From Bradyrhizobium semiaridum (lineage in GTDB: Bacteria > Pseudomonadota > Alphaproteobacteria > Rhizobiales > Xanthobacteraceae), in assembly GCF_020329505.1 (NCBI RefSeq), contig NZ_JAGKJJ010000034.1:1-64000 (forward strand): a stretch of 64,000 nt of DNA, written 5' to 3'. Numbering within the stretch: the stretch's first letter is position 1; each line of letters begins with the position of its first letter. Shown piece after piece: positions 42,928-51,638 of this stretch. The notes under the pieces were generated by a model that ran no database searches, was not told the DNA's origin, and worked only from the letters and a program-made list of their open reading frames with translations. Both the position numbers and the translations under genes were made by a program.

Positions 42928-45195
42928 CTACAAGGCCAGCCCCTCGGTCTCGGCAAATTTCGTCAGCGCCTCGCGGATCGACACGCTGCCGGACGGCTTG
43001 TCCAGCAGCGGATTGATCATCGCCTCGGCTTTCCCGGCGTCGAGGTCGAGGATCATCGCCTTGACCGGGCCGTGCGCGGTCGCCGACAGCGACAGCGAGC
43101 GATAGCCGAGCGCGATCAGCGCCAGCGCGCCGATCGGCTTTGAGGCCATCTCGCCGCACAGCGAGGCCGCCTTCTTCGCGGCCTTGGCTTTGCGCACGAT
43201 GTCGCGCAGCGCGCGCAGGATCGGCGCCGAGAGGATGTCGAACCGCTCCGACACCTTGGCATTGCCGCGGTCGACCGCGAACAGGAACTGGAACAGGTCG
43301 TTGGAGCCGACCGAGACGAAGTCGACCCGGCTCAACAGCTCGTCGAGCTGGTAGAGCAGGGCAGGCACTTCCACCATGGTGCCGATATCGATGCGCTCGG
43401 GCAGCGCGTGGCCGTGCTGGCGCAGATAGGTCAATTCGCGCTCGACGATCGCCTTGGCCTGGTCGTATTCGGCGACATCGGAGATCATCGGGAACATGAT
43501 CTTCAGCGCGCGGCCGCCGCCGGCGCGCAGCAGCGCGCGGATCTGGCCGCGCAGCAGGCCGGGACGGTCGAGGCCGAGCCGGATCGCGCGCCAGCCGAGC
43601 GCCGGATTTTCCTCGACCACCGTTTCCATATAGGGCAGCGCCTTGTCGCCGCCGATGTCGAGCGTGCGGAAGGTGACCGGCTTGCTGCCGGCGGCGTCGA
43701 GCACGGTGCGGTAGAGCGCGAGCTGATCGGTCGAGCGCGGCAGATTCGGGCTCACCATGAATTGCAGCTCGGTGCGGAACAGCCCGATGCCGGCGCTGCC
43801 GGTGTCCTCGATATGGGGCAGGTCGATGGTCAGGCCGGCATTGATCAAGAGCTCGATCGGCTGGCCGTCCTTGGTGACGCAGGGCTTGTCGCGCAGCGCC
43901 GAATATTGCGCCTGCCGCCGAGCGCGGAAGCGCACCCGTTCGGCATAGGCGGATTCGATCTCGGCGGACGGGCGAACGTAAATCTCGCCGGAGATGCCGT
44001 CGACGATGATGGCATCGCCGGGATCGGCGATGCCGGGTGCATTCGGCACCTCGCCGACCGCGGGAATGCCGAGCGCGCGTGCCACGATCGAGACGTGGGA
44101 GTTGGCGGTGCCTTCCTCCAGCACCAGGCCGCGCAGCCGCTTGCGGTCGTAGTCGAGCAGCGCCGCCGGGCCCATCGCGCGGGCGATCAGGATGGCGTTG
44201 TCGGGCAGCTGCTCGCGCGACGGCGCGTGGTCCTGGCCGACCAGCTGGCGCATCAGGCGATGGCCGAGATCCTCGAGATCGTGCAGGCGGTCGCGCAGAT
44301 AGGGATCGGTCGAGCGCAGCATGCGCGCGCGGGTGTCGGATTGCACGCGCTCGACGGCGGCCTCCGCGGTGAGGCCGGTGGCGACCGCCTCGTGCAGCTT
44401 GTGCGACCAGCCCTGGTCGTTGGCGAACATGCGGTAGGCTTCCAGCACCTCGCGGTGCTCGCCGCCCTCGGCGACGTCGCCGCGCTCCAGCAGGCGATCG
44501 AGGTCGGCGCGCAGATTGGCCAGCGCGGTGTCGAGCCGCTTCAGCTCCTTGGGCAGGTCCTCGGCGATGTAATTCGTGATGACGACGCGCGGCTCGTGCA
44601 GCACGACATGGCCGAGCGCGATGCCGTCGGACAGCACCGCGCCGGTCTTGTGCATCGAGTGGCGGGCCGCGGGCTCGGCGCCGGGCGGCGCCAGCGCCGC
44701 CAGCTCGCCGGAGGCGATCATCTCCGCCAGCACCATGGCGGTGGTCTGCAGCGCCTCGACCTCTTCCTCGACATAGGTGCGCTTGGCGCGGTTCTGCACC
44801 ACAAGCACGCCGAGCGTGTTGCCGGCGCGCAGGATCGGCACGCCGAGGAACGAGTGGTAGATCTCTTCGCCGGTCTCCGGGCGGTAGGAGAAGGCCGGAT
44901 GGCTTTGCGCGTCGGACAGGTTCAGCGGCGTCGCCTCGCTGGCGACGAGACCGACCAAGCCTTCATGCGCGCTCAGCACGGTGCGGTGCACGGCGTCGCG
45001 GTTCAGACCTTCCGTGGCGTAGAGCTCGAGCGTGTTGTCGACGCGCAGCACATAGGTCGAGCAGACCTCGGCCACCATGTTGGCCGCGATCAGCACCACG
45101 ATCTTGTCGAGCCGCTCCTGGGCGGAGACCTGCTCCGCCATGGTTTCCCGGAGCCGTCTCAACAGGACGCGGGGGCCTCCCGACGCGCTCCGCAT
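42928..45195 (-). CDS. ptsP: Nitrogen PTS enzyme I (phosphoenolpyruvate-protein phosphotransferase)
   Basis: A 755-residue soluble EI-Ntr that passes phosphate from PEP to NPr and EIIA-Ntr, linking nitrogen state, potassium and PHB control in rhizobia. An N-terminal GAF domain (about 20-165; sequence IVVLIAANMVAEVCSTYVLR) senses glutamine in studied homologues. The phospho-histidine is in EEGTANSHVSIVARALGIPA, and the PEP-binding C-terminal barrel shows GIGLFRTELQFM, RTLDIGGDKALPYM and CGEMA. GGGAGGG precedes ATG 45195. It lies between lysC and prfA in the same direction. Confidence 0.95.
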   Translation of the reverse strand: MRSASGGPRVLLRRLRETMAEQVSAQERLDKIVVLIAANMVAEVCSTYVLRVDNTLELYATEGLNRDAVHRTVLSAHEGLVGLVASEATPLNLSDAQSHPAFSYRPETGEEIYHSFLGVPILRAGNTLGVLVVQNRAKRTYVEEEVEALQTTAMVLAEMIASGELAALAPPGAEPAARHSMHKTGAVLSDGIALGHVVLHEPRVVITNYIAEDLPKELKRLDTALANLRADLDRLLERGDVAEGGEHREVLEAYRMFANDQGWSHKLHEAVATGLTAEAAVERVQSDTRARMLRSTDPYLRDRLHDLEDLGHRLMRQLVGQDHAPSREQLPDNAILIARAMGPAALLDYDRKRLRGLVLEEGTANSHVSIVARALGIPAVGEVPNAPGIADPGDAIIVDGISGEIYVRPSAEIESAYAERVRFRARRQAQYSALRDKPCVTKDGQPIELLINAGLTIDLPHIEDTGSAGIGLFRTELQFMVSPNLPRSTDQLALYRTVLDAAGSKPVTFRTLDIGGDKALPYMETVVEENPALGWRAIRLGLDRPGLLRGQIRALLRAGGGRALKIMFPMISDVAEYDQAKAIVERELTYLRQHGHALPERIDIGTMVEVPALLYQLDELLSRVDFVSVGSNDLFQFLFAVDRGNAKVSERFDILSAPILRALRDIVRKAKAAKKAASLCGEMASKPIGALALIALGYRSLSLSATAHGPVKAMILDLDAGKAEAMINPLLDKPSGSVSIREALTKFAETEGLAL

Positions 45196-45525
45196 AGGCT
45201 TCAATCCCTCCCCACGTCCGCTAGCATGCCGGGTGGCCGGCCGCTGGCGCAAAACTCGTCAAACCCAACAATTTTAGTCATTCGGCGTTGCCGCGAGCAC
45301 CACCCCGCCGAATCGGCATCGCCAAAACTGTGGCACAGTTTGCGGCAGCCCGCCTGACTGGCCGTATAGCCAATCGAGGCTCGCTTTGCCAAGCAAAACG
45401 CCTGCCAGTAGCAAATAACGTCTGCGTCAGCCCAATGCTGCGCCCGCTAAGAGAAATTCTAACTCCGGGGTGGGTATCGTCGGAGAGCGCATGTTCCGTA
45501 ATCGAGGGGCCGAGGCCCATCCACT
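45196..45525. other. Gene-free region between lysC and ptsP
   Basis: About 330 bases without a credible reading frame, continuing into a family A repeat (45526-45632). It should carry the leftward ptsP promoter. Its GC content looks lower than that of the neighbouring genes between about 45290 and 45480. I see no recognisable RNA or operator. Confidence 0.4.
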
Positions 45526-45632
45526 CGTCATTCCGGGGCTCGCGAAGCGAGAGCCCGGAATCCATCGGGCCGCAAGTCAGGCGGTGGAATGGATTCCGGG
45601 CTCGCGCCAAGAGGCGCGCCCCAGAATGACGG
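45526..45632. repeat. Paired inverted repeat, family A copy 4
   Basis: CGTCATTCCGGGGCTCGCGA with AGCGAGAGCCCGGAATCCAT at left is mirrored by ATGGATTCCGGGCTCGCG and GCGCCCCAGAATGACGG at right. It lies 16 bases after the lysC stop. Confidence 0.85.
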
Positions 45633-45648
45633 CGAGAGAGACGCGCCG

Positions 45649-46905
45649 CTACGCCTGATCCAGCCCGTACAGCGTGTGCAGGGTGCGCACGGCGAGCTCG
45701 GTGTAGGCGGCGTCGATCAGGACCGAGAACTTGATCTCGGAGGTGGTGATGGCTCGGATGTTGATGTTGCGCTCGGCCAGCGCCTTGAACGCCTTGGCGG
45801 CGACGCCGGCGTGGCTGCGCATGCCGCTGCCGATCACCGAGACCTTGGCGACGTCGGTCGCGGTGTCGAGCCGCGCATAACCGATCTTGGCCTTGGCGGC
45901 GGTGATCGTATCCTTGGCGCGGTTATAGTCGCTGGCCGGAACGGTGAAGGTGAGGTCGGTGGTCTTGCCGTCCTCCGACACGTTCTGCACGATCATGTCG
46001 ACGTTGATGTTGGCATCGGCGAGCGGCCCGAAGATCGAGGCGGCGACCCCCGGCTTGTCCTCGATCTGGCGCACGGAAATCTGGGCTTCGTCCTTGGAGA
46101 AGGCGATGCCGGTGACGACGTGCATTTCCATGATTTCCTCCTCGCTGCAGATCAGCGTGCCCGGCGGCTGGTTGGCGTGCGGGTCGATATCCTCGGGCTT
46201 GTCGAAGCTGGAGCGCACGAAGATCGGCATGTTGTGCACCATGCCGAGTTCCACCGAGCGGACCTGCAGCACCTTGGCGCCCTGCGAGGCCAGTTCCAGC
46301 ATGTCCTCGAACGCGATCTTGTCGAGCCGGCGCGCCTTCGGCACCACGCGCGGATCGGTGGTGTAGACGCCGTCGACGTCGGTGTAGATGTCGCAGCGGT
46401 CGGCCTTCAGCGCGGCCGCGATCGCCACCGCCGAGGTGTCGGAGCCGCCGCGGCCGAGCGTCGTGATGCGGCCGGTCTGCGGGTTGATGCCTTGGAAGCC
46501 GGCGATCACGGCGACTTCCTTGCGCTCCTTGAAGCGGGTGATGATCTCGGTGCCGTCGATCTCGAGGATGCGCGCCGAGGCGTGCGCGTCCGAGGTCTTG
46601 ATCGGGATCTGCCAGCCCTGCCAGGAGCGCGCCTGGATGCCGAGGCCTTGCAGCACGATCGCGAGCAGGCCCGAGGTGACCTGTTCGCCGGAGGCGACCA
46701 CGGCATCATATTCGCGCGCGTCGTGCATCGGCGAGGCGTCGGTGCACCAGGCGACCAGCTCATTGGTCTTGCCGGACATCGCGGAGACGACGACGGCGAC
46801 CTCGTGGCCGGCGTCGACCTCGCGCTTCACATGCTGCGCGACGTTGCGGATACGATCGATATTGGCGACGGACGTACCGCCGAATTTCATCACGAGGCGG
46901 CCCAT
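45649..46905 (-). CDS. lysC: Aspartate kinase
   Basis: A 418-residue kinase that opens the aspartate pathway (Lys, Thr, Met, diaminopimelate). The kinase domain begins VMKFGGTSVANIDRIRNVA and has GRGGSDTSAVAIAAAL and TTDPRVVPKARRLDKI. Two ACT domains at the C-terminus (VTGIAFSKDEAQISVRQIEDKPG and KVSVIGSGMRSHAGVAAKAF) mark the feedback-regulated form. ATG 46905 is the usual start. It is divergent from the PH-domain gene and ubiG, an arrangement I recall from related genomes. Confidence 0.97.
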   Translation of the reverse strand: MGRLVMKFGGTSVANIDRIRNVAQHVKREVDAGHEVAVVVSAMSGKTNELVAWCTDASPMHDAREYDAVVASGEQVTSGLLAIVLQGLGIQARSWQGWQIPIKTSDAHASARILEIDGTEIITRFKERKEVAVIAGFQGINPQTGRITTLGRGGSDTSAVAIAAALKADRCDIYTDVDGVYTTDPRVVPKARRLDKIAFEDMLELASQGAKVLQVRSVELGMVHNMPIFVRSSFDKPEDIDPHANQPPGTLICSEEEIMEMHVVTGIAFSKDEAQISVRQIEDKPGVAASIFGPLADANINVDMIVQNVSEDGKTTDLTFTVPASDYNRAKDTITAAKAKIGYARLDTATDVAKVSVIGSGMRSHAGVAAKAFKALAERNINIRAITTSEIKFSVLIDAAYTELAVRTLHTLYGLDQA

Positions 46906-47091
46906 GACGACGCGTCTGTTCCTTTAAGAGGATAAGTAGGTTAACCCACGCCGAAAACCGCAAGCGCGGGGACCGAAAGGCGCGTATACATAGCGCCGCG
47001 CCTGGGGGCAAGGTGGTTCCTGGGGGTGGTTTGGGGGCGTTTTTGCCGGTTGCACCAGTCTGTGGCGCAGAGGTAACTCAAGGCGGATCGG

Positions 47092-47559
47092 ATGGGACGC
47101 TACATCGACGAAATCCTGCAGCCCGGCGAGAAGGTGCTCTATTCCACCAACGCGCACTGGATCTTTTACCTGCCGGCGATCGGGGCCTGGATCGTGGTGG
47201 CGATCCTCCTGATCCTGTCACGCCTCGTGACTGCCGACGGCCTGGTGCTGACCTGCCTCGCGGCCGCCGCCGTGGTGGCGGTCGCGGCGGTCTACTGGAC
47301 CATCAGGGGCTGGTTCCACCGGCTCACCACCGAGACCGATGTCACCAACCTGCGTGTTGTCCACAAGACCGGCTTCATCACCCGCAAGACATTCGAGATG
47401 AGCCTCGACAAGGTCGAGAGTGTCGATGTCTATCAGAGCATCATGGGCCGTATCCTGAATTACGGCGATGTCACGATCTATGGCGTCGGCGAGGGCAAGC
47501 AGAAGATCGCGACCATCGCTTCGCCACTGGCGTTCCGCAGCTCGATCACCGCGCGATAG
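47092..47559 (+). CDS. Bacterial PH-domain membrane protein (YdbT-like)
   Basis: A 155-residue protein. Two hydrophobic helices (WIFYLPAIGAWIVVAILLIL and LTCLAAAAVVAVAAVYWTI) are followed by a bPH_2-type domain: RLTTETDVTNLRVVHKTGFITRKTFEMSLDKVESVDVYQS and ILNYGDVTIYGVGEGKQKI. The role of the family is unclear. AAGGCGGA precedes ATG. The stop is 13 bases before ubiG, so the two are likely co-transcribed. Confidence 0.88.
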   Translation: MGRYIDEILQPGEKVLYSTNAHWIFYLPAIGAWIVVAILLILSRLVTADGLVLTCLAAAAVVAVAAVYWTIRGWFHRLTTETDVTNLRVVHKTGFITRKTFEMSLDKVESVDVYQSIMGRILNYGDVTIYGVGEGKQKIATIASPLAFRSSITAR

Positions 47560-47572
47560 GGGCGCGCGCAAC

Positions 47573-48331
47573 ATGGCCATGCAGACAAGCCTTTCCTCAT
47601 CCACCGCCAGCTCGGTCGATCCGGCCGAGATCGCGAAATTCTCGAAACTGTCCGACGAGTGGTGGGATCCGCGCGGCAAGATGGCGCCGCTGCACAAGAT
47701 CAACCCGCTGCGCCTGACCTATATCCGCGACGCCGCCTGCCGCAAGTTCGAACGCAACGCCAAGAGCCTCGGCTGCCTGTCCGGCCTGCGCGTGCTCGAC
47801 ATCGGCTGCGGCGCCGGGCTGCTGTGCGAGCCGCTGTCGCGGCTCGGCGCCCAGGTGATCGGGGTCGATCCCGCCGCCAGCAACATCGCCGCGGCGAAGC
47901 TGCACGCCGAGAAGGGCCATCTGTCGATCGACTACCGCTGCACCACCATCGAGGAGATGGACGCGCGCGAGCGCTTCGACATCGTGCTGGCGATGGAGGT
48001 GGTCGAGCACGTCGTCGACGTCGGTGCCTTTCTGAAGCGCTGCGCGGCGATGCTCAAGCCCGGCGGATTGATGGTGGTCTCGACGTTGAACCGCAACTGG
48101 AAGAGCTTTGCGCTCGCCATCGTCGGCGCCGAATACGTGCTGCGCTGGCTGCCGCGCGGCACCCACGACTGGAGCAAGTTCGTCACCCCCGCCGAGCTCG
48201 AGCGCTACCTCGGCGACCTCAATCTCACCATCACCGAACAGGCCGGCGTGGTCTACAACCCGCTCGCCGACAAATGGAGCGTCTCGTCCGACATGGACGT
48301 GAACTACATGGTGGTGGCGGAGGAGGCGTGA
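47573..48331 (+). CDS. ubiG: Bifunctional ubiquinone O-methyltransferase UbiG
   Basis: A 252-residue SAM methyltransferase carrying out both O-methylations of ubiquinone synthesis at the membrane. VDPAEIAKFSKLSDEWWDPRGKMAPLHKINPLRL is the UbiG N-terminus, VLDIGCGAGLLCEPLSRLGA the SAM loop and KPGGLMVVSTLNRNWKSFALAI the membrane-binding region. Two close starts exist (ATG 47573 and 47579); the first is chosen. It follows the PH-domain gene closely. Confidence 0.96.
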   Translation: MAMQTSLSSSTASSVDPAEIAKFSKLSDEWWDPRGKMAPLHKINPLRLTYIRDAACRKFERNAKSLGCLSGLRVLDIGCGAGLLCEPLSRLGAQVIGVDPAASNIAAAKLHAEKGHLSIDYRCTTIEEMDARERFDIVLAMEVVEHVVDVGAFLKRCAAMLKPGGLMVVSTLNRNWKSFALAIVGAEYVLRWLPRGTHDWSKFVTPAELERYLGDLNLTITEQAGVVYNPLADKWSVSSDMDVNYMVVAEEA

Positions 48332-48335
48332 GTCC

Positions 48336-48420
48336 CGTAGCCCGGATGGAGCGCAGCGCAATCCGGGGCCGCTCTCTTCGTTGACCTGTCCCGGATTGCG
48401 CTTCGCTCCATCCGGCTACA
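48336..48420. repeat. Paired inverted repeat, family E
   Basis: TAGCCCGGATGGAGCGCAGC with GCAATCCGGGG at left is mirrored by TCCCGGATTGCGCTTCGCTC and CATCCGGCTA at right. A half copy is at 13418-13447. It lies just after the ubiG stop and may help end its transcript. Confidence 0.82.
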
Positions 48421-48527
48421 GGAATTAGCGGCGCCACCGCAATCCAGTCATGCGCTGCCGCTGTTTGACCGCGTCGGCTGCAACCGGCACGGTGTCTCCA
48501 TACTCCCCCGGCACGCTTTTCTTTCCC

Positions 48528-49427
48528 ATGTTCACCACCGCCTCGCTCTGGATTCCCTTCACCATTGCTGCCGCGTTCGGGCAGGTGGCGCGCAATGCGA
48601 TGCAGCGGCAGTTGACCGGGCCGCTCGGGACCTGGGGCGCCACCAACATCCGCTTCCTGTTCGGTCTGCCGTTCTCGGTGGTGTTCTTCGCGCTCGCAGT
48701 GATCCTGACCGGCGATCGCCTGCCATGGCCGGTGCCGTCGTTCTGGCCATGGCTCGTCACCGGCGCGCTGAGCCAGATCGTCGGCACCGGCTTGATGCTG
48801 CTGGCGATGAACGACCGCTCCTTCGTCGTCACCACGGCCTACATGAAGACCGAGGCGATCCAGACCGCGATCTTCGGCTTCGTCTTCCTCGGCGATCATC
48901 TCACCGCGGCGAAAGTGGTCGCGATCGTGATCGCCACCGCCGGCGTCGTCATCACCGCGCTGCGGCCCGGCGGCCAGAAGAGCTTTGCCGATCTGCGCCC
49001 GACCGTGCTCGGCCTCGGCGCCGCGGCGGTGTTCGCGATCTCGGCGGTGAGCTTTCGCGGTGCAATCATTGCGGTCCCCGGGGTCTCGTTCGTGACGGCG
49101 GCATCCTACACGCTGGTGTGGAGCCTCCTCGTGCAGACGCTGATCCTGTCGGTGTATCTGCTGCTGCGCGCGCCCGATGTGCTGATGAAGATCCTCGGCC
49201 TGTGGCGTCCCTCGCTGTTCGCCGGCTTCATGGGCGCATTCTCGTCGCAATTCTGGTTCCTGGCATTCGCGTTGACCGCCGCCGCCAATGTGCGCACGCT
49301 GGCGCTGATCGAGGTGCTGTTCGCGCAGGGCGTGGCGTATTTCTCGCTGAAGCAGCCGTTCTCGCTGCGCGAATTGCTCGGCATCGTCCTGATCGTGGCC
49401 GGCGTCGCGCTGCTGATCGCGGCTTAG
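48528..49427 (+). CDS. EamA/DMT-family transporter
   Basis: A 299-residue inner-membrane protein with ten helices in two EamA repeats. WIPFTIAAAFGQVARNAMQRQL opens it, FGFVFLGDHLTAAKVVAIVIATAGVVITAL ends repeat one and FSLRELLGIVLIVAGVALLIAA ends repeat two. ATG 48528 gives the natural N-terminus directly before the first helix. The substrate is unknown. Its stop is one base from the stop of the convergent next gene. Confidence 0.87.
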   Translation: MFTTASLWIPFTIAAAFGQVARNAMQRQLTGPLGTWGATNIRFLFGLPFSVVFFALAVILTGDRLPWPVPSFWPWLVTGALSQIVGTGLMLLAMNDRSFVVTTAYMKTEAIQTAIFGFVFLGDHLTAAKVVAIVIATAGVVITALRPGGQKSFADLRPTVLGLGAAAVFAISAVSFRGAIIAVPGVSFVTAASYTLVWSLLVQTLILSVYLLLRAPDVLMKILGLWRPSLFAGFMGAFSSQFWFLAFALTAAANVRTLALIEVLFAQGVAYFSLKQPFSLRELLGIVLIVAGVALLIAA

Positions 49428-49428
49428 A

Positions 49429-49869
49429 TTATCCTTTGGCCGCGATCAGCACCGCACCGGCCGAGATCAGCGCGATCCCGATCCAGCCATAGGCCGAGGG
49501 CCGCTCGCCGAGGAAGACGACGCCGAACAGCGCCACCAGCACCACGCTCAGCTTGTCGATCGGCGCGACCAGCGTCGCCGGGCCGAGCTTGAGCGCGCGG
49601 AAATAGCAGATCCACGACGCGCCGGTGCCGAGCCCGGACAACAGCAGGAATAGCCAGCTCCTGGCCGAAATCGGGCCGGATTGCGTGAACTGTCCGGTCG
49701 CGAACAGGATCGCCGACAGCGTGATCAGCACGATCACCGTGCGGATCAGCGTGGCGAGATCGGAGTTGATGCCCTCGACGCCGACCTTGGCGAAGATCGC
49801 GGTGAGCGCGGCGAACACGGCGGACAGGAAGGCCCAGACCTGCCAGGAGGAGAAGCTGTCGGGCTGCAT
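49429..49869 (-). CDS. Single-repeat EamA/EmrE-like transporter
   Basis: A 146-residue protein with one EamA unit of about five helices (WAFLSAVFAALTAIFAKVG to GWIGIALISAGAVLIAAKG). It is half the size of the usual DMT exporter, so it should work as a dimer. GVVFLGERPSAYGWIGIALISAG is the repeat-ending motif. The closest relatives are annotated as 'EamA family' small proteins with undecaprenyl-arabinose-type or quaternary-amine-like roles, unproven here. It converges tail to tail with the larger DMT gene. Confidence 0.87.
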   Translation of the reverse strand: MQPDSFSSWQVWAFLSAVFAALTAIFAKVGVEGINSDLATLIRTVIVLITLSAILFATGQFTQSGPISARSWLFLLLSGLGTGASWICYFRALKLGPATLVAPIDKLSVVLVALFGVVFLGERPSAYGWIGIALISAGAVLIAAKG

Positions 49870-49880
49870 GTCACTCTTTC

Positions 49881-49973
49881 CATCATTCCGGGCGCGCGAA
49901 GCGCGAGCCGGGAATCCATTGGGCGGCGAGTTATATGGATTCCGGGCTCGCGCTGCGCGCGCCCCGGAATGAC
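49881..49973. repeat. Paired inverted repeat, family A copy 5
   Basis: ATCATTCCGGGCGCGCGAAG with GAGCCGGGAATCCAT at left is mirrored by ATGGATTCCGGGCTCGCG and GCCCCGGAATGACA at right. It is one of the shorter copies. Confidence 0.8.
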
Positions 49974-49975
49974 AA

Positions 49976-50449
49976 TCAATTCCGGTCTTCCGGCAGGGTC
50001 GGCAGCGGGGAGACCTCGACGCCCTCGTCGATCAGGGCGCGGGCTTCGTCGGGCGAGGCTTCGCCGTAGATCGGGCGGTGCTCGATATCGCCGTAATGCA
50101 TCTTGCGCGCTTCGTTGGGGAAGCGGTCGCCGACATTGTCGGCGTTCTTGACGATGTGGTCGCGCAGTTCCTTCAGCTTGGCGCGCAGCTCGCGCTCCTG
50201 CGCCATCATCAGCGAGGTCGGCTCGTTCGATGCAGCTTCCACGGGCGCCGTGGCCGGAACGCGCTGGCTCGGCTCGCGGCCTTTCTTGCTGACGATGCGC
50301 GGCGCCATGATCGCGCGCTCCACCTTGCTCGAGCCGCAGGACGGGCAATCGATCAAATGGCGCCGCTCCTGCGATTCGTAGGCCGACGAACTCTGGAACC
50401 AGCTTTCGAACTGGTGGCCGTGCTCGCAGCGCAGGGTGTAGCGGATCAT
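49976..50449 (-). CDS. DUF1178 family protein
   Basis: A 157-residue protein. MIRYTLRCEHGHQFESWFQS and LIDCPSCGSSKVERAIMAPRI form the zinc-ribbon-like N-terminal part with a Cys-x-x-Cys pair; the C-terminal half has RFPNEARKMHYGDIEHRPIYGEA, the conserved DUF1178 core. The function is unknown. ATG 50449 overlaps the amidase stop (ATGA), so it is translated with the upstream amidase and glutaredoxin genes. Confidence 0.9.
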   Translation of the reverse strand: MIRYTLRCEHGHQFESWFQSSSAYESQERRHLIDCPSCGSSKVERAIMAPRIVSKKGREPSQRVPATAPVEAASNEPTSLMMAQERELRAKLKELRDHIVKNADNVGDRFPNEARKMHYGDIEHRPIYGEASPDEARALIDEGVEVSPLPTLPEDRN

Positions 50450-51324
50450 GCCGAGCCCCGGACGAGGTGCAGATGCTCCGGACCGGCCTTGGGATCGGCG
50501 ATGCCGAAGCGTCGGCCGTGCTGCAGCGAGGGAATGGTTTTCCGCGCGGTCTCGACCTTGGCGGGATCGATCTCGGCGAGGAACACGCCCGGCTCGACGC
50601 CGCCCTCGGCGATGACCTCGCCCCAGGGATCGACGATCAGCGAATGCCCGAAAGTCTCGCGCTTGTTCTCGTGCAGGCCGGCCTGCGCCGCCGCGAACAC
50701 GAAGCAGCCGGTCTCGATGGCGCGGGCGCGCAGCAGGGTGTGCCAATGCGCCTCGCCGGTCTTGCGGGTGAAGGCGGACGGCACGGTGAGGAACGAGGCG
50801 CCGGCTTCGGCGAGCGCGCGATAGAGCGCCGGGAAGCGCACGTCGTAGCAGATGGTGAGCCCGATCCGGCCCCACGGCAGATCCGAGATCACGGCGGTCT
50901 CGCCGGGCTGGTAGTTGGCCGATTCGCGATAGCTCTCGCCACCGGGCAGATCGATGTCGAACATATGGATCTTGTCGTAGCTCGCGAGCAGATTGCCCTC
51001 GGGTCCGATCAGGAACGAACGGTTCACCGCCTTCTCGGGCGAATAGCGCAGCGCCAGCGAACCGATATGCAGGTGGATCTTCAGCTCGGCGGCGAGCGCG
51101 CGGTAGGCTTGCAGTGATTTGTCGTCCTCTTCGCTTGCCAGATGCTCGAACAGCGCCTTGCGGTTCAGCTGCATCATGTTGCTGACTTCGGGCGTCTGCA
51201 CGTAGTCGGCGCCCTGCGCGGCCGCCTCGCGGATCAGCGCCATGCCCTGCTCCAGGCTGGGCTCGGGCAACAGCGAGGTGCGCATCTGCACCATGGCGGC
51301 GATGAAATTGGTGGTGTCGGCCAT
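50446..51324 (-). CDS. Carbon-nitrogen hydrolase (Nit2-like omega-amidase / deaminated glutathione amidase)
   Basis: A 292-residue nitrilase-fold enzyme. The catalytic triad is visible: Glu in VQTPEVSNMM, Lys in YDKIHMFDIDLPGGESYRES and Cys in IGLTICYDVRFPALYRAL. The 'DIDLPGG' and 'RESANYQPG' segments match the Nit1/Nit2 branch, which removes faulty deaminated glutathione or omega-amides. Its start shares a base with the glutaredoxin stop (TGATG), and its stop overlaps DUF1178 by 4 bases, so three genes are translationally coupled. A link to glutathione repair fits the glutaredoxin neighbour, by inference. Confidence 0.92.
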   Translation of the reverse strand: MADTTNFIAAMVQMRTSLLPEPSLEQGMALIREAAAQGADYVQTPEVSNMMQLNRKALFEHLASEEDDKSLQAYRALAAELKIHLHIGSLALRYSPEKAVNRSFLIGPEGNLLASYDKIHMFDIDLPGGESYRESANYQPGETAVISDLPWGRIGLTICYDVRFPALYRALAEAGASFLTVPSAFTRKTGEAHWHTLLRARAIETGCFVFAAAQAGLHENKRETFGHSLIVDPWGEVIAEGGVEPGVFLAEIDPAKVETARKTIPSLQHGRRFGIADPKAGPEHLHLVRGSA

Positions 51325-51608
51325 CAGGCACCGCCTCCGTTCGCGAGCAGGCCATCGAGCTTGCCCTCGCGGTCGAGCGCGTAGAGCTCGTCGCAGCCGC
51401 CGACATGGGTGTTGCCGATGAAGATCTGCGGGAAGGTCGAGCCCGCGCCGGCCCGGTCGTACATCTCGTCGCGATAGGCCGGGTTGCTGGCGACGTTGAA
51501 CTCGGTGAACGCGGCATTCTTGCGCGTCAGAAGCGATTTGGCCGCGGTGCAATAACCGCAGCCCGGGCGGGTGTAGATTTCAATGGCAGCAGGCGTTGCA
51601 GCAGTCAT
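51324..51608 (-). CDS. grxC: Glutaredoxin 3
   Basis: A 94-residue thioredoxin-fold redox protein with the dithiol motif IEIYTRPGCGYCTAAKSLL (CGYC), the glutathione-binding TFPQIFIGNTHVGGCDEL and the usual length for GrxC. It reduces disulfides with glutathione in the cytosol. It begins the coupled group grxC-amidase-DUF1178 and lies 30 bases downstream of comF. Confidence 0.95.
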   Translation of the reverse strand: MTAATPAAIEIYTRPGCGYCTAAKSLLTRKNAAFTEFNVASNPAYRDEMYDRAGAGSTFPQIFIGNTHVGGCDELYALDREGKLDGLLANGGGA

Positions 51609-51638
51609 GACGCGCTCGGTTGAAGCAGAAGTTCCGGA

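Noticed and set aside
43408..45357. 649-codon open frame on the + strand
   Set aside because: It is antisense to ptsP, which has full PTS enzyme I motifs. The shadow product has no recognisable fold.
49976..51517. 513-codon leftward frame covering three genes
   Set aside because: Only its last 157 codons make sense (DUF1178). The rest is an out-of-frame reading of the amidase and glutaredoxin genes.
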